Assembly: GCF_014649035.1 (NCBI RefSeq)
Contig: NZ_BMSG01000001.1
Coordinates: 310,001 to 374,000, forward strand
DNA: 64,000 nucleotides
Direction: 5' to 3'
Source: Streptomyces sindenensis
GTDB lineage: Bacteria; Actinomycetota; Actinomycetes; Streptomycetales; Streptomycetaceae
Positions 16,710 to 25,076 of the stretch are shown in pieces; position 1 is the first letter of the stretch; each line of letters opens with the position of its first letter. The position numbers and the translations under genes are program-made. Under the pieces are notes generated by a model. That model saw only the letters and a program-made list of their open reading frames with translations, was not told the origin of the DNA and searched no databases.

Positions 16710-18026
16710 TCAACGTGTCCCCTCGGAGTCTCCGGGGCCGCGGCCGGAGCCGTCGCGCCGGCGGCGCGGGCGTCCGATCGAGCCCCGGTCGTTCTTGAAG
16801 GCGCCGCCGCTGTTCCGTTTGGCCAGGGCGCCGCCGCTCTTCTTGCCCGTCGCGCTTTCCTTGACGATGCCCAGCTCTCCGGCCAGGCCCCAGAGCGCCT
16901 GCTTGACGGTGCTCTTGGCGTCGAGTTCGTGCAGGCGTCCGGAGTCGATGGACGCCTGGAGCTCCTTGAAGTTCGCGGGGACCGCCGCGGAGGCGACCCG
17001 GGTGCCGGTGATCTTCTGGATCAGCGGCGGCTGGATCTCGGTGTTGCGGGTGAAGCGGTTGACGAGGGTGATCGTCTCCTCCGCCTTGCGGATCTGGAGC
17101 CGTTCCCACATCCGTACGACGCGTTTCGCGCCGCGCACCGCGACCACGTCGGGGGTGGTGACGAGCAGGGCCACGTCCGCCATCTCGACGGCGGCCGCGT
17201 TGGCACCGTTCATCTGGGCCCCGCAGTCGATGACGACGATCTCGTAGCGGGTGCGCAGGGCGCTGACGATCTGGCGGGCCGACCGGTCGCTGACCTCCTC
17301 GCCGCGTTCGCCCTCGCCGGGGGCGAGGAGCAGGGCGAGGCCGGTGGAGTGGGAGAACACGGCGTCGGACAGCACCCGGGGCGATATGTCGGTGATCAGG
17401 GCGAGGTCGACCAGCGAGCGGCGGAACTGGACGTCGAGGAAGGAGGCGATGTCCCCGGTCTGGAGGTCCATGTCCACCAGCGCCACCGTGTGGCCGGACG
17501 CCTGCGCGGCCAGGGCGAGTTGGATGGCGGCGACGGTCGCGCCGACGCCGCCCTTGGCGCCGGTGACCGTGACCACGGTGCCGCCGGGGCCGGTGAAGAC
17601 CTCGTTGCCGGAGGTGAGGTGGCGGCGTACGCCGGCGGACCACTGGGCGGCCGCCTGGACGCGGTTGGCGAGTTCCTCGTAGCTGAGCGGGAGGGTGACC
17701 AGGCCGCGGGCGCCGGAGTCCATCGCGTTGGCGAAGAGGCTCGGGCTGGCGTCCGCGGTGATCAGGACGACGCCGACGGACGGGAACCGCAGCGACACCT
17801 CCCGGATCAGCTCCAGGGCCGGCACCGGGCCGATCCGCTCGTGGACCAGCACCACCTCGGGCAGTTCGTCGAGCGCCTCGCCCGCGAGGCGGGCCAGGGT
17901 GTCGATGAGCTGGGTGGAGTCGCCGACGGGGGTCGCCGGTTCGGCGTCGGGCAGCTGGCTGAGCAGGGTGGTGACGGAGCGGGCCGCGTCGAGGTCGCCG
18001 ACGGCCGGGAGGATTCTGGTGGTCAT
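16710..18026 (-). CDS. CpaE/TadZ-like pilus localisation ATPase
   Basis: 438 residues. The N-terminal 130 residues form a receiver-like domain without a normal phosphorylation site. A MinD/ParA-type ATPase follows with deviant Walker A VTGAKGGVGATVAAIQLALA near 155-175, VALVDMDLQTGDIASFLDV, and YEIVVIDCGAQ. The Gly/Ser/Arg-rich tail is probably disordered. CpaE/TadZ proteins position the Tad machine at a cell site. It lies between cpaB and the TadE-like genes. Confidence 0.85.
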   Translation of the reverse strand: MTTRILPAVGDLDAARSVTTLLSQLPDAEPATPVGDSTQLIDTLARLAGEALDELPEVVLVHERIGPVPALELIREVSLRFPSVGVVLITADASPSLFANAMDSGARGLVTLPLSYEELANRVQAAAQWSAGVRRHLTSGNEVFTGPGGTVVTVTGAKGGVGATVAAIQLALAAQASGHTVALVDMDLQTGDIASFLDVQFRRSLVDLALITDISPRVLSDAVFSHSTGLALLLAPGEGERGEEVSDRSARQIVSALRTRYEIVVIDCGAQMNGANAAAVEMADVALLVTTPDVVAVRGAKRVVRMWERLQIRKAEETITLVNRFTRNTEIQPPLIQKITGTRVASAAVPANFKELQASIDSGRLHELDAKSTVKQALWGLAGELGIVKESATGKKSGGALAKRNSGGAFKNDRGSIGRPRRRRDGSGRGPGDSEGTR

Positions 18027-18033
18027 CCCATCC

Positions 18034-18741
18034 TCACTTGTCCTTGTCGAGCGTGTAGGTGCGGTCCCCGGGACGGATGGTGCCGTCGCTGCCGGGGGCG
18101 ACGAGCGCGAGGCGCACGTGCTCCGCGAACGACTCGGCGTAGGCGACGCGCTGGGTGTCGAGCGTGTTCAGCGCGAAGGTGATCGGCACGGCCTCGGTGG
18201 CGCGGGTGCCGCGGTCGTTGGCGCCGGGGTCGAGGGCGGTGAGCTCGCCGACGTCCAGCACCTTGGCGTTGGAGACGATGACCTTGGACTGGGCCGGGTC
18301 GCCCTGCTGCTCACCGGCGAAGGTGGCGTAGATGTTGACCGTGGCGCCCGGGGTGATCTTTCCCGCGACGCCGGTGGAGGCGTCGATCATGATGGCGATC
18401 TCCTGCTCGCCGGCCCGGAGTTCGGGCTTGCGGACCATCATGTCCGACTGGAGGAGGGAACCTTCGCGCAGCTCGGTCACCGCGATCTTCGACTCGACCT
18501 CCCGCAGGTCGGTCACGGCGTTCTCCGAGAGCCAGCGTTTGGGCATCTTGATCTTCTCGAACTGCCCGCTCTTCAGGGCGGTGTACGGAGCCACGTTGGT
18601 CTTCAGCTGGTACGCCGTCACCTCGGGCCCGACCTTCGAGTTGACGTCGCTGATCACCGAGAGCACGCCGGCGAAGGCCGCGAAGGCACACAGGACCGAC
18701 AGGAGCAGGAGTATCACGCCGCGGCGCTGGCGGGAGTTCAT
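18034..18741 (-). CDS. CpaB-like SAF-domain pilus assembly protein
   Basis: 235 residues. A single N-terminal TM (GVILLLLSVLCAFAAFAGVL) is followed by an SAF domain (VAPYTALKSGQFEKIKMPKR, LREGSLLQSDMM) and a second beta domain with GVAGKITPGATVNIYATF. It is the RcpC/CpaB component that opens many Tad operons. It is the first gene of the tight leftward run. The upstream region carries four 18-bp tandem repeats. Confidence 0.85.
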   Translation of the reverse strand: MNSRQRRGVILLLLSVLCAFAAFAGVLSVISDVNSKVGPEVTAYQLKTNVAPYTALKSGQFEKIKMPKRWLSENAVTDLREVESKIAVTELREGSLLQSDMMVRKPELRAGEQEIAIMIDASTGVAGKITPGATVNIYATFAGEQQGDPAQSKVIVSNAKVLDVGELTALDPGANDRGTRATEAVPITFALNTLDTQRVAYAESFAEHVRLALVAPGSDGTIRPGDRTYTLDKDK

Positions 18742-18814
18742 GGTCCGGACAACCTCGTTCGAATCGGATGTGTGGAGCGGACAGCGGACAGAGTGAGCGG
18801 TGCTGCGGAACAGG

Positions 18815-18886
18815 CATGTGCGGTGGAGCGGGTACGTGCGGTGGTGCGGGCATGTTCTGTGGAGCGGGCATGTTCTGTGGTGCGGT
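18815..18886. repeat. four 18-bp tandem repeats upstream of cpaB
   Basis: Units at 18815, 18833, 18851 and 18869 share the core GTGGWGCGG and alternate in two pairs (TGTGCGGTGG versus TGTTCTGTGG). They lie 74-145 bases before the cpaB start, within the presumed promoter region of the Tad operon. Together with flanks this is all the 18742-18986 gap holds. Confidence 0.7.
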
Positions 18887-18986
18887 TACGCGCTTACATC
18901 TACGGCTGCGTCCACCGCGGCCGGGAGGAGTCGGCGGGTGGAGGCGCGGGACGGGGACGGCGGGCGGGGAGCGGGGAGCGGTCGCG

Positions 18987-19871
18987 TCAGGGGCCCGGTG
19001 ATTCGTCGGCCCCATGGTGTGGGACACCGGTGGGCAGCGCACGGTTCTCCGAAACCGGAAGAGGTGCGGAACAGAATGCGCAGCGGTCGCCGATGAGTTC
19101 CATGGCGCACCAGTGGCACTTTTCCCGGCGTACGGAGGAAACCAGCTGATAGAGGACGGAGAGGTCCGGGAGATGGGCGGCGAACTCCACCAGCTTTCCC
19201 GTGCCCCACCAGCGCGGCGAGTCGGCCGGGACCGCGGTGTCGTGAATGGCCTGGACCTTCCAGGCGGGCGCAAGGGTCTCCTGTACCCACTCCGACTGCA
19301 GATTCCCTTTGGCCACCAGAAGATGCGTGCCGAAATCCGGTCCCGTCAGCGGCTCGGCGGCCGGGCCCACTTTCACCAGCTGCGGTTCGGGGCCGGCGAG
19401 CACGGCGAACTGGGAGCCGGGAACCCAGGACTTGGCGTGGCTCTTGAGGCTGACCGGGACCCGGTCGAGCCGGGCGACGGAGTTGAGGAGGGCGCCCGCG
19501 TAGATGTAGTGCGACAGCAGCCGGGCGGCGGAGGCGACCACCCCGGGGCTGAAGTCGCAGATGGACAACTGCCTCAGCTGGCGCACCAGTACGGCGACGC
19601 CGAGGGGCGGGAGGTCCACCTTGACCAGGGCGATCCGGTCGCTCTCCAGCACCGAGCGGATGGAGTGGAGGCGACGTTCGTGCTCGGGCCGGATGCCCGA
19701 GGGGTACAGGGCGATCACATACCCGTGCTGTTCCAGCAGCAGGTGCATGTCGCCGATCGCCAGCTCCAGCACCTGGGCCTCGGGGGCCTGGAGCAGAGCG
19801 GCGGTCGGTGTCTGCTGGTCGGTCGGCGGCAGCACCAGGTCTGCGCTCGTCACTGCTATCGCGGTCGGCAC
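18987..19871 (-). CDS. conserved Streptomyces protein with C-terminal zinc knuckle
   Basis: 294 residues from a GTG with GGGGAGAGC before it. I do not recognise a named family. The N-terminal two thirds look alpha/beta with no TM (LELAIGDMHLLLEQHGYVIA, VARLDRVPVSLKSHAKSWVP). The C-terminal part has C-H-W-C then C-A-F-C (EKCHWCAMELIGDRCAFC), a four-Cys zinc site. It lies upstream of and co-directional with the Tad operon, separated by 245 bp, so it could be a cytoplasmic accessory or regulator of the pilus, but nothing direct shows this. Confidence 0.6.
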   Translation of the reverse strand: MPTAIAVTSADLVLPPTDQQTPTAALLQAPEAQVLELAIGDMHLLLEQHGYVIALYPSGIRPEHERRLHSIRSVLESDRIALVKVDLPPLGVAVLVRQLRQLSICDFSPGVVASAARLLSHYIYAGALLNSVARLDRVPVSLKSHAKSWVPGSQFAVLAGPEPQLVKVGPAAEPLTGPDFGTHLLVAKGNLQSEWVQETLAPAWKVQAIHDTAVPADSPRWWGTGKLVEFAAHLPDLSVLYQLVSSVRREKCHWCAMELIGDRCAFCSAPLPVSENRALPTGVPHHGADESPGP

Positions 19872-20338
19872 GCTCTCCCCGTTTCGGCTCCGGTCGACGT
19901 GGGGACGCCGACCGCAATCGCTCCTGCTCCGTGCTCCTGCCCCAGCACTTTAGCCACGTCTCACCAGGCAGAGAACAGCTATCGGAGACCAGTACGGCAC
20001 CATGCGAACACCGTTCCAACGGCGACCGGGTGCTAAACGGGATGAAATCGATTCCGTCCAACTCGGCCGTCACTGCGGAGCGTTACCGAATCACGCGTCC
20101 GCTTTTCGATCACGCGTCCATTCGCGCACGTCACCCAGGATTCGAGGCGACCGGCTCCCTTTTCGTAAGGGCGTTTCCGTGACGTCGTGAGATCTCCCGC
20201 AAGATCACTCGTGCGGGGGGCGAGGTGCGGACGCGATGCCGCCCCGGGGCCGGGAATCCGCCGCCCGGCACCCCCGTACGGGGGTGGCCGCGGGCCCTCG
20301 CGTCCGCCCGCCCGGACGGCCTTTCGCTGCCAGAGGTC

Positions 20339-20367
20339 TTGACAACTTGATTGGTCTGGACCAGTTT
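20339..20367 (+). promoter_or_regulatory. chitinase promoter (TTGACA -35)
   Basis: TTGACA at 20339-20344 is a perfect -35. With a 17-bp spacer the -10 would be CAGTTT at 20362-20367, a weak match. The DasR-type palindrome sits between the two elements, so repressor binding would block polymerase. The leader to the GTG start is about 50 nt. Confidence 0.6.
20350..20365. promoter_or_regulatory. DasR-responsive element (dre)
   Basis: ATTGGTCTGGACCAGT at 20350-20365 matches the known dre consensus (a palindrome around TGGTCTAGACCA) with one change in the core. DasR is the GntR-family N-acetylglucosamine sensor that represses chitinase genes in Streptomyces, so the match to a downstream chitinase is strong contextual support. 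Confidence 0.85.
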
Positions 20368-20425
20368 ATGCGCACTGCACCGCACCGCCCATCCCCGGCA
20401 CCCCCCAACTCCCCCGGAGGCACCA

Positions 20426-22156
20426 GTGGAACGCTCCGCAGGCCGCAGTAGCAGCAGACGCCGCCGCTCCCGGCCCGTACTCGGCGGCACCCTGGCCGTC
20501 GCCACGGCCGCCGCCCTGACCGTCACCGGACTCGTCAGCACCGCCCAGGCCGCCGACGTCAACAACGCGAAGAACGCGGGCTTCGAGTCGGGCCTCGCCA
20601 ACTGGACCTGTTCCGGGGGCAGCGGCGCCACCGTCTCCTCCCCCGTGCGCAGCGGTACGTCGGCACTGAAGGCCACCCCGGCCGGCCAGGACAACGCCAA
20701 GTGTTCGCAGTCGGTCAAGGTGAAGCCCAACTCGACGTACGCGCTCAGCTCCTGGGTGCAGGGCGGTTACGCCTACCTCGGCGTGAGCGGCACCGGGACC
20801 ACCGACGTCTCCACTTGGACGCCGGGCTCCTCCTCCTGGACCAAGCTCTCCACCAGCTTCACGACCGGCGCGAACACCACGTCGGTGACCGTCTACACCC
20901 ACGGCTGGTACGGGCAGGCCGCCTACTTCGCCGACGACATCGCGGTGACCGGGCCCGACGGCGGGGGCGGCGAGGACCCCGGCCCGGTCATCCCGGCGGC
21001 CCCGGCCGGTCTCACGGCGGGCGCCACGACCACATCGTCGGTCGCCCTGTCCTGGAACGCGGTCTCTGGCGCCACGGGCTACAAGGTGTACCGGGACGGC
21101 GTGCAGGCGACCACCTCCACCGGGACCTCGGCGACCGTCACGGGGCTGACCGCGGACACCGCGTACCAGTTCTCGGTGAGCGCCACCAACGCGGCCGGTG
21201 AGTCGGTCAAGTCGGCCGCCGTCAGCGCCCGTACGGCGAAGGAGGGCACGGGCCCCGGCCCCGGCCCCGCCGTGCCCAAGCACGCGGTCACCGGCTACTG
21301 GCAGAACTTCAACAACGGCGCGGCCGTCCAGAAGCTCACCGACGTCCCGGCCGACTACGACATCATCGCGGTCTCCTTCGCGGACGCCACACCGACGCCG
21401 GGCCAGGTCACCTTCAACCTGGACACGGCCGGGCTGAACGGTTACACCGACGCCCAGTTCCGGGCCGACATCAAGACCAAGCAGGCCCAGGGCAAGAACG
21501 TCATCATCTCGATCGGCGGCGAGCTGGGCACGGTCCGGGTCAACAGCGACGCCTCCGCCACCGCGTTCGCCGACTCGGTGTACGCGCTGATGCAGGACTA
21601 CGGCTTCAACGGGGTCGACATCGACCTGGAGAACGGCCTCAACGCCACCTACATGACGAAGGCGCTGCGCCAGCTGTCGGCAAAGGCGGGCAGCGGACTG
21701 GTCATCACGATGGCTCCGCAGACGATCGACATGCAGTCGACGTCGGGCGAGTACTTCAAGACGGCACTCAACATCAAGGACATCCTGACCGTCGTCAACA
21801 TGCAGTACTACAACAGCGGTTCGATGCTCGGCTGTGACGGCAAGGTCTACTCGCAGGGTTCGGTGGACTTCCTCACCGCGCTCGCCTGCATCCAGCTGGA
21901 GGGCGGCCTCGACCCGTCCCAGGTCGGCATCGGCGTCCCCGCCTCCACGCGCGGCGCGGGCAGCGGCTACGTCGCCCCGTCGGTCGTGAACGCGGCGCTG
22001 GACTGCCTGGCCAAGGGCACCAACTGCGGTTCGTTCAAGCCGTCGAAGACCTACCCGTCGCTGCGCGGCGCGATGACCTGGTCGACGAACTGGGACGCGA
22101 CGGCCGGGTTCGCCTGGTCGAAGGAGGTCGGCCCGCACGTCCGCAGCCTGCCGTAG
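20426..22156 (+). CDS. secreted GH18 chitinase with carbohydrate-binding and Fn3 domains
   Basis: 576 residues from GTG 20426, chosen because GGAGG lies five bases upstream and a Tat/Sec-like signal follows directly (RRRRSRPVLGG, hydrophobic stretch, cleavage near AQA-AD at 42). Residues about 45-170 form a jelly-roll binding domain (NAGFESGLANWTCSGG), about 185-270 a fibronectin type III domain, and about 285-575 the GH18 catalytic barrel. The catalytic motif is GVDIDLE with D398, D400 and E402. It hydrolyses chitin outside the cell. The dre site predicts induction by chitin products. Confidence 0.95.
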   Translation: MERSAGRSSSRRRRSRPVLGGTLAVATAAALTVTGLVSTAQAADVNNAKNAGFESGLANWTCSGGSGATVSSPVRSGTSALKATPAGQDNAKCSQSVKVKPNSTYALSSWVQGGYAYLGVSGTGTTDVSTWTPGSSSWTKLSTSFTTGANTTSVTVYTHGWYGQAAYFADDIAVTGPDGGGGEDPGPVIPAAPAGLTAGATTTSSVALSWNAVSGATGYKVYRDGVQATTSTGTSATVTGLTADTAYQFSVSATNAAGESVKSAAVSARTAKEGTGPGPGPAVPKHAVTGYWQNFNNGAAVQKLTDVPADYDIIAVSFADATPTPGQVTFNLDTAGLNGYTDAQFRADIKTKQAQGKNVIISIGGELGTVRVNSDASATAFADSVYALMQDYGFNGVDIDLENGLNATYMTKALRQLSAKAGSGLVITMAPQTIDMQSTSGEYFKTALNIKDILTVVNMQYYNSGSMLGCDGKVYSQGSVDFLTALACIQLEGGLDPSQVGIGVPASTRGAGSGYVAPSVVNAALDCLAKGTNCGSFKPSKTYPSLRGAMTWSTNWDATAGFAWSKEVGPHVRSLP

Positions 22157-22204
22157 CCCGTATCCCGTATCCCGTATCCCGTAGCGCTCGACGATCCTCG
22201 AACC

Positions 22205-22236
22205 CGCAGCGCCGCCGCTCCCCCGGCGGCGCTGCG
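22205..22236 (+). terminator. chitinase terminator
   Basis: CGCAGCGCCGCC at 22205-22216 pairs perfectly with 22225-22236 around an 8-nt loop, about 50 bases after the stop. A short run of ATCCCGT 7-mers (22160-22185) lies between. It probably also terminates the convergent transporter gene. Confidence 0.85.
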
Positions 22237-22256
22237 GCGTTCGTCGGACCCGCCCG

Positions 22257-23621
22257 TCACCAGGGGAGATCGCGCACCTGCTGGACGCACAGCACGATGA
22301 ACAGCAGCCCGGAGAGGGCGAGCATCCCGTTGCTGACCCATCCGTTGCGCCACTCCCCGGGCGTACGGGAGGAGTTGAGCAGCCAGATCAGGGTCAGGGC
22401 CAGGAACGGCATGAAGAACGCGCCGAGCACCCCGTAGGCGATGACCAGGCCGAAGGGCTGGTCCAGCCAGAGCAGCGTCATCGGCGGGAAGGTCAGCCAG
22501 AGGAGGTAGGCGCGGAACGGCAGGGAACGCTGCTGCCGGGCGGTGACCGCCGGACCGGCGTACTCCTCCTCGGACACTTCCGAGACTTCGGAGGCCCCGG
22601 ATGCCTCGGAGGTCTCGGAGATCACGGGGGACGCCGGGCCCGCCGGGGCCCTGAACCGCTCCACGAAGTCGGCGAACATCAGGCTCACCCCGTGCCAGAC
22701 GCCGATCAGCGACGAGAACGACGTGGCGAAGAAGCCGACCAGGAAGAGCTTGGCGGTGCCGGCGCCGAAGCGGTCCTCCAGCACCCTGCCCAGGTCGACC
22801 AGTCCGCGGTCGCCGGAGGTGAGGGCGGTCTGCGAGGCGTGCAGCAGCTCGGCGCCGACGATGAGCATCGCCACGACGAAGAGCCCGGTGGTGATGTAGG
22901 CGACCCGGTTGTCGAGCCGCATCACCCTCATCCAGGAGGAGTTGCTCCAGCCCTTGGCGTTGACCCAGTACCCGTAGGCGGCCATGGTGATCGTGCCGCC
23001 GACGCCGCCGATCAGTCCGAGGGTGTAGAGGAGCGAGCCGTCCGGGAGCGCGGGCAGCAGTCCGGCAAACGAGGCCCCGACGTCCGGGACGACCCGGATC
23101 GCCACGTACATGACCACCACGAACATGATGCCGATCAGGATCGTCATGGCCTTCTCGAAGACGGCGTACCGGTTGAACCAGACGAAGAGCAGTCCGATCA
23201 GCCCGGTCACGATCGCCCAGAACTTCAGCCCCGGCCCGTCGGGGAACAGCGCCACGATGGGCAGGGCGCTGGAGGACATGGCCGTCGCCCCGTAGATGAA
23301 GCCCCAGACCACGACGTAGATCGCGAAGTAGACGGTGGTCCAGGGGCCCAGGCTGCGCCAGCCGTCGAAGAGGGTGCGGCCGGTCGCCAGATGCCAGCGG
23401 CCGGCGGCCTCGGCGAGCGAGATCTTGACGACGCAGCCGATCACCGCCGCCCACATCAGGGTGTAGCCGAACTTGCTGCCCGCGATCAGCGTCGCGACCA
23501 GGTCCCCGGCCCCGACCCCGGTCGCCGCGACGACGATGCCGGGGCCGATGTACTTCCAGCTGGATTTACGCGGTCGGGAGGCCGGCTCCCCTGTCTCCGT
23601 GGTTGCGCTCGTCTCGGACAT
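22257..23621 (-). CDS. Nramp-family divalent metal transporter
   Basis: 454 residues with about 11 TM helices. The N-terminal signature is YIGPGIVVAATGVGAGDLVA, the equivalent of the Nramp TM1 D-P-G-N region, with GAGD in place of the metal-binding DPGN. TM6-like GGTITMAAYGYWVN lacks the usual Met-Pro-His metal motif. It is therefore a divergent Nramp-related carrier whose substrate cannot be assigned. Between two late helices lies an unusual Ser/Glu-rich loop (SETSEASGASEVSEVSEEE). It is divergent from the methyltransferase gene. The ATG lacks a good ribosome site. Confidence 0.75.
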   Translation of the reverse strand: MSETSATTETGEPASRPRKSSWKYIGPGIVVAATGVGAGDLVATLIAGSKFGYTLMWAAVIGCVVKISLAEAAGRWHLATGRTLFDGWRSLGPWTTVYFAIYVVVWGFIYGATAMSSSALPIVALFPDGPGLKFWAIVTGLIGLLFVWFNRYAVFEKAMTILIGIMFVVVMYVAIRVVPDVGASFAGLLPALPDGSLLYTLGLIGGVGGTITMAAYGYWVNAKGWSNSSWMRVMRLDNRVAYITTGLFVVAMLIVGAELLHASQTALTSGDRGLVDLGRVLEDRFGAGTAKLFLVGFFATSFSSLIGVWHGVSLMFADFVERFRAPAGPASPVISETSEASGASEVSEVSEEEYAGPAVTARQQRSLPFRAYLLWLTFPPMTLLWLDQPFGLVIAYGVLGAFFMPFLALTLIWLLNSSRTPGEWRNGWVSNGMLALSGLLFIVLCVQQVRDLPW

Positions 23622-23798
23622 GCCGATCAAGGAAGCGCAATCGGCGGGACAGCACAAGGGGGCGTGCACGGCAGTAAAATCTGGAGGGGACCCATCGGCC
23701 GGCGGCGAGCGGCGGATGCGGGGGGAGCGGGCGCCCACGGGGTGGCAGTGCGGGCGCGTTACCGGCGGGGCGCTGCGGGCTTCCGAAGGAGGCGCACC

Positions 23799-24884
23799 AT
23801 GTCGCACACGATCGAGCGGACCACGGATCCGGTCCGGCAGGAGGAGTTCGCCGGGCGGATGCTCCAGGTGCTCAACGATTCCTGCCTGGGGTATCTGTGC
23901 AGCATCGGACACCGGACACGGCTCTTCGACGTGATGGCGCAGCTGCCGCCGTCGACCAGTGAGCACATCGCCGGTGCCGCCGGGCTGAACGAACGCTATG
24001 TGCGCGAGTGGCTGGGCGGAGTGACGGTGGGCGGGATCGCCGAGTACGACCCGGCGGACGGGACGTACCGGCTGCCGCCCGAGCACGCCGCCTCCCTGTG
24101 CCGCGACGCCGGACCGGACAACCTGGCATCCTTCCTCCAGGACCTCGCGCTGATCGGGCTGGTCGAGGACGAGGTGGTCGCGGCATTCCGGGACGGTGGC
24201 GGGGTGCCCTACTCCTCGTACCCGAAGTTTCAGGAGCTCCAGGCCGAGGAGACGGCCCGGGTGTACGACGCGGCGCTGGTCGACGTGATCATCCCGCTGG
24301 TACCCGGCCTGCCGGAGCGGCTGGACTCGGGGGCCGGTCTGGACGTGCTCGACGTCGGTACGGGGCAGGGGCACGCGGTGAACCTGCTGGCGCGGGCGTT
24401 TCCGGCGAGCCGGTTCACCGGGGTGGACATGTCGGAGGGCGGTATCGCGGCGGCCCGGGACGAGGCGGCCCGGCTGGGCCTGCAAAACGCGCACTTCGAG
24501 CTGGCGGACGCGGCCGCGGTGACCGGAACGTACGACCTGATCACCGCCTTCGACGTGATCCACGACCTGGCCCGCCCGGCGGAGACCCTGGCGGCCGTCG
24601 CCGGTGCGCTGCGGGACGACGGGGTGTTCCTGATGGGGGACATCGCGGCCTCCAGCAAGCTGGAGGAGAACCTCGATCTGCCGCTGGGCCCCACGCTCTA
24701 CGCCTTCTCGGTCTTCTACTGCATGACGACCTCGCTGAGCGAGGGCGGCGCGGGCCTGGGAACCGTATGGGGCCGGCAGACCGCGCTGCGCATGCTGAAG
24801 GAGGCGGGGTTCGGTGACGTGCGGGTGCGCGAGGTGGAGGGCGACATCCTGAACGTGTACTACGTGGCGCGGAAGGGAAGTTGA
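23799..24884 (+). CDS. class I SAM methyltransferase with N-terminal winged helix
   Basis: 361 residues. An N-terminal helical/winged-helix segment (LFDVMAQLPPSTSEHIAGAA, GLNERYVREWLGG) is followed by a Rossmann methyltransferase with motif I VLDVGTGQGHAVNLLA near 180, FTGVDMSEGGIAAAR and LITAFDVIHDLARP. This layout is typical of Rv2258c-like proteins and O-methyltransferases. The ATG has GAAGGAGG upstream. A TAAAAT hexamer at 23675-23680 may be its -10. The substrate is unknown. Confidence 0.8.
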   Translation: MSHTIERTTDPVRQEEFAGRMLQVLNDSCLGYLCSIGHRTRLFDVMAQLPPSTSEHIAGAAGLNERYVREWLGGVTVGGIAEYDPADGTYRLPPEHAASLCRDAGPDNLASFLQDLALIGLVEDEVVAAFRDGGGVPYSSYPKFQELQAEETARVYDAALVDVIIPLVPGLPERLDSGAGLDVLDVGTGQGHAVNLLARAFPASRFTGVDMSEGGIAAARDEAARLGLQNAHFELADAAAVTGTYDLITAFDVIHDLARPAETLAAVAGALRDDGVFLMGDIAASSKLEENLDLPLGPTLYAFSVFYCMTTSLSEGGAGLGTVWGRQTALRMLKEAGFGDVRVREVEGDILNVYYVARKGS

Positions 24885-24888
24885 GGGA

Positions 24889-24985
24889 GCCTCCCGGGGC
24901 AAGCTCGGCGCGAGCCTCCGGGGCGGGCTCGGCGCGACCCTCCGGGGCAAGCTCGGCGCGAGCCTCCGGGGCGGGCTCGGCGTGA
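24889..24985. repeat. 24-bp tandem repeats, four units
   Basis: Units begin at 24889 (25 bp), 24914, 24938 and 24962, each a variant of GCCTCCGGGGCRRGCTCGGC plus GCGA. Units alternate between AA and GG at the variable pair. They fill the gap between the convergent methyltransferase and permease genes. The length keeps any reading frame in phase, but I see no gene signals for it. Confidence 0.85.
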
Positions 24986-25076
24986 GCCTGCCCCGGGCGG
25001 GTGCGGTGTGCCCCGGGCCGGGGGGTCGGGCTCGGCGCGGTCCGCGCGTGCCCCGACCCGTACCGCCGGACGCTCC

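Larger units (their letters stand above)
19872..20425. other. divergent intergenic region before the chitinase
   Basis: 554 bp without a gene. The part nearest the chitinase holds its promoter and a DasR-type site (separate entries). An inverted arrangement of GTACGGGGGTG-like C/G tracts occurs near 20275-20290. I see nothing else in the left 350 bases. Confidence 0.5.

Noticed and set aside
18311-19273. Minus-strand frame with PAPQNM-like repeats across the cpaB promoter region
   Set aside because: It overlaps two well-supported genes in other frames and owes its repeats to the 18-bp DNA repeats.
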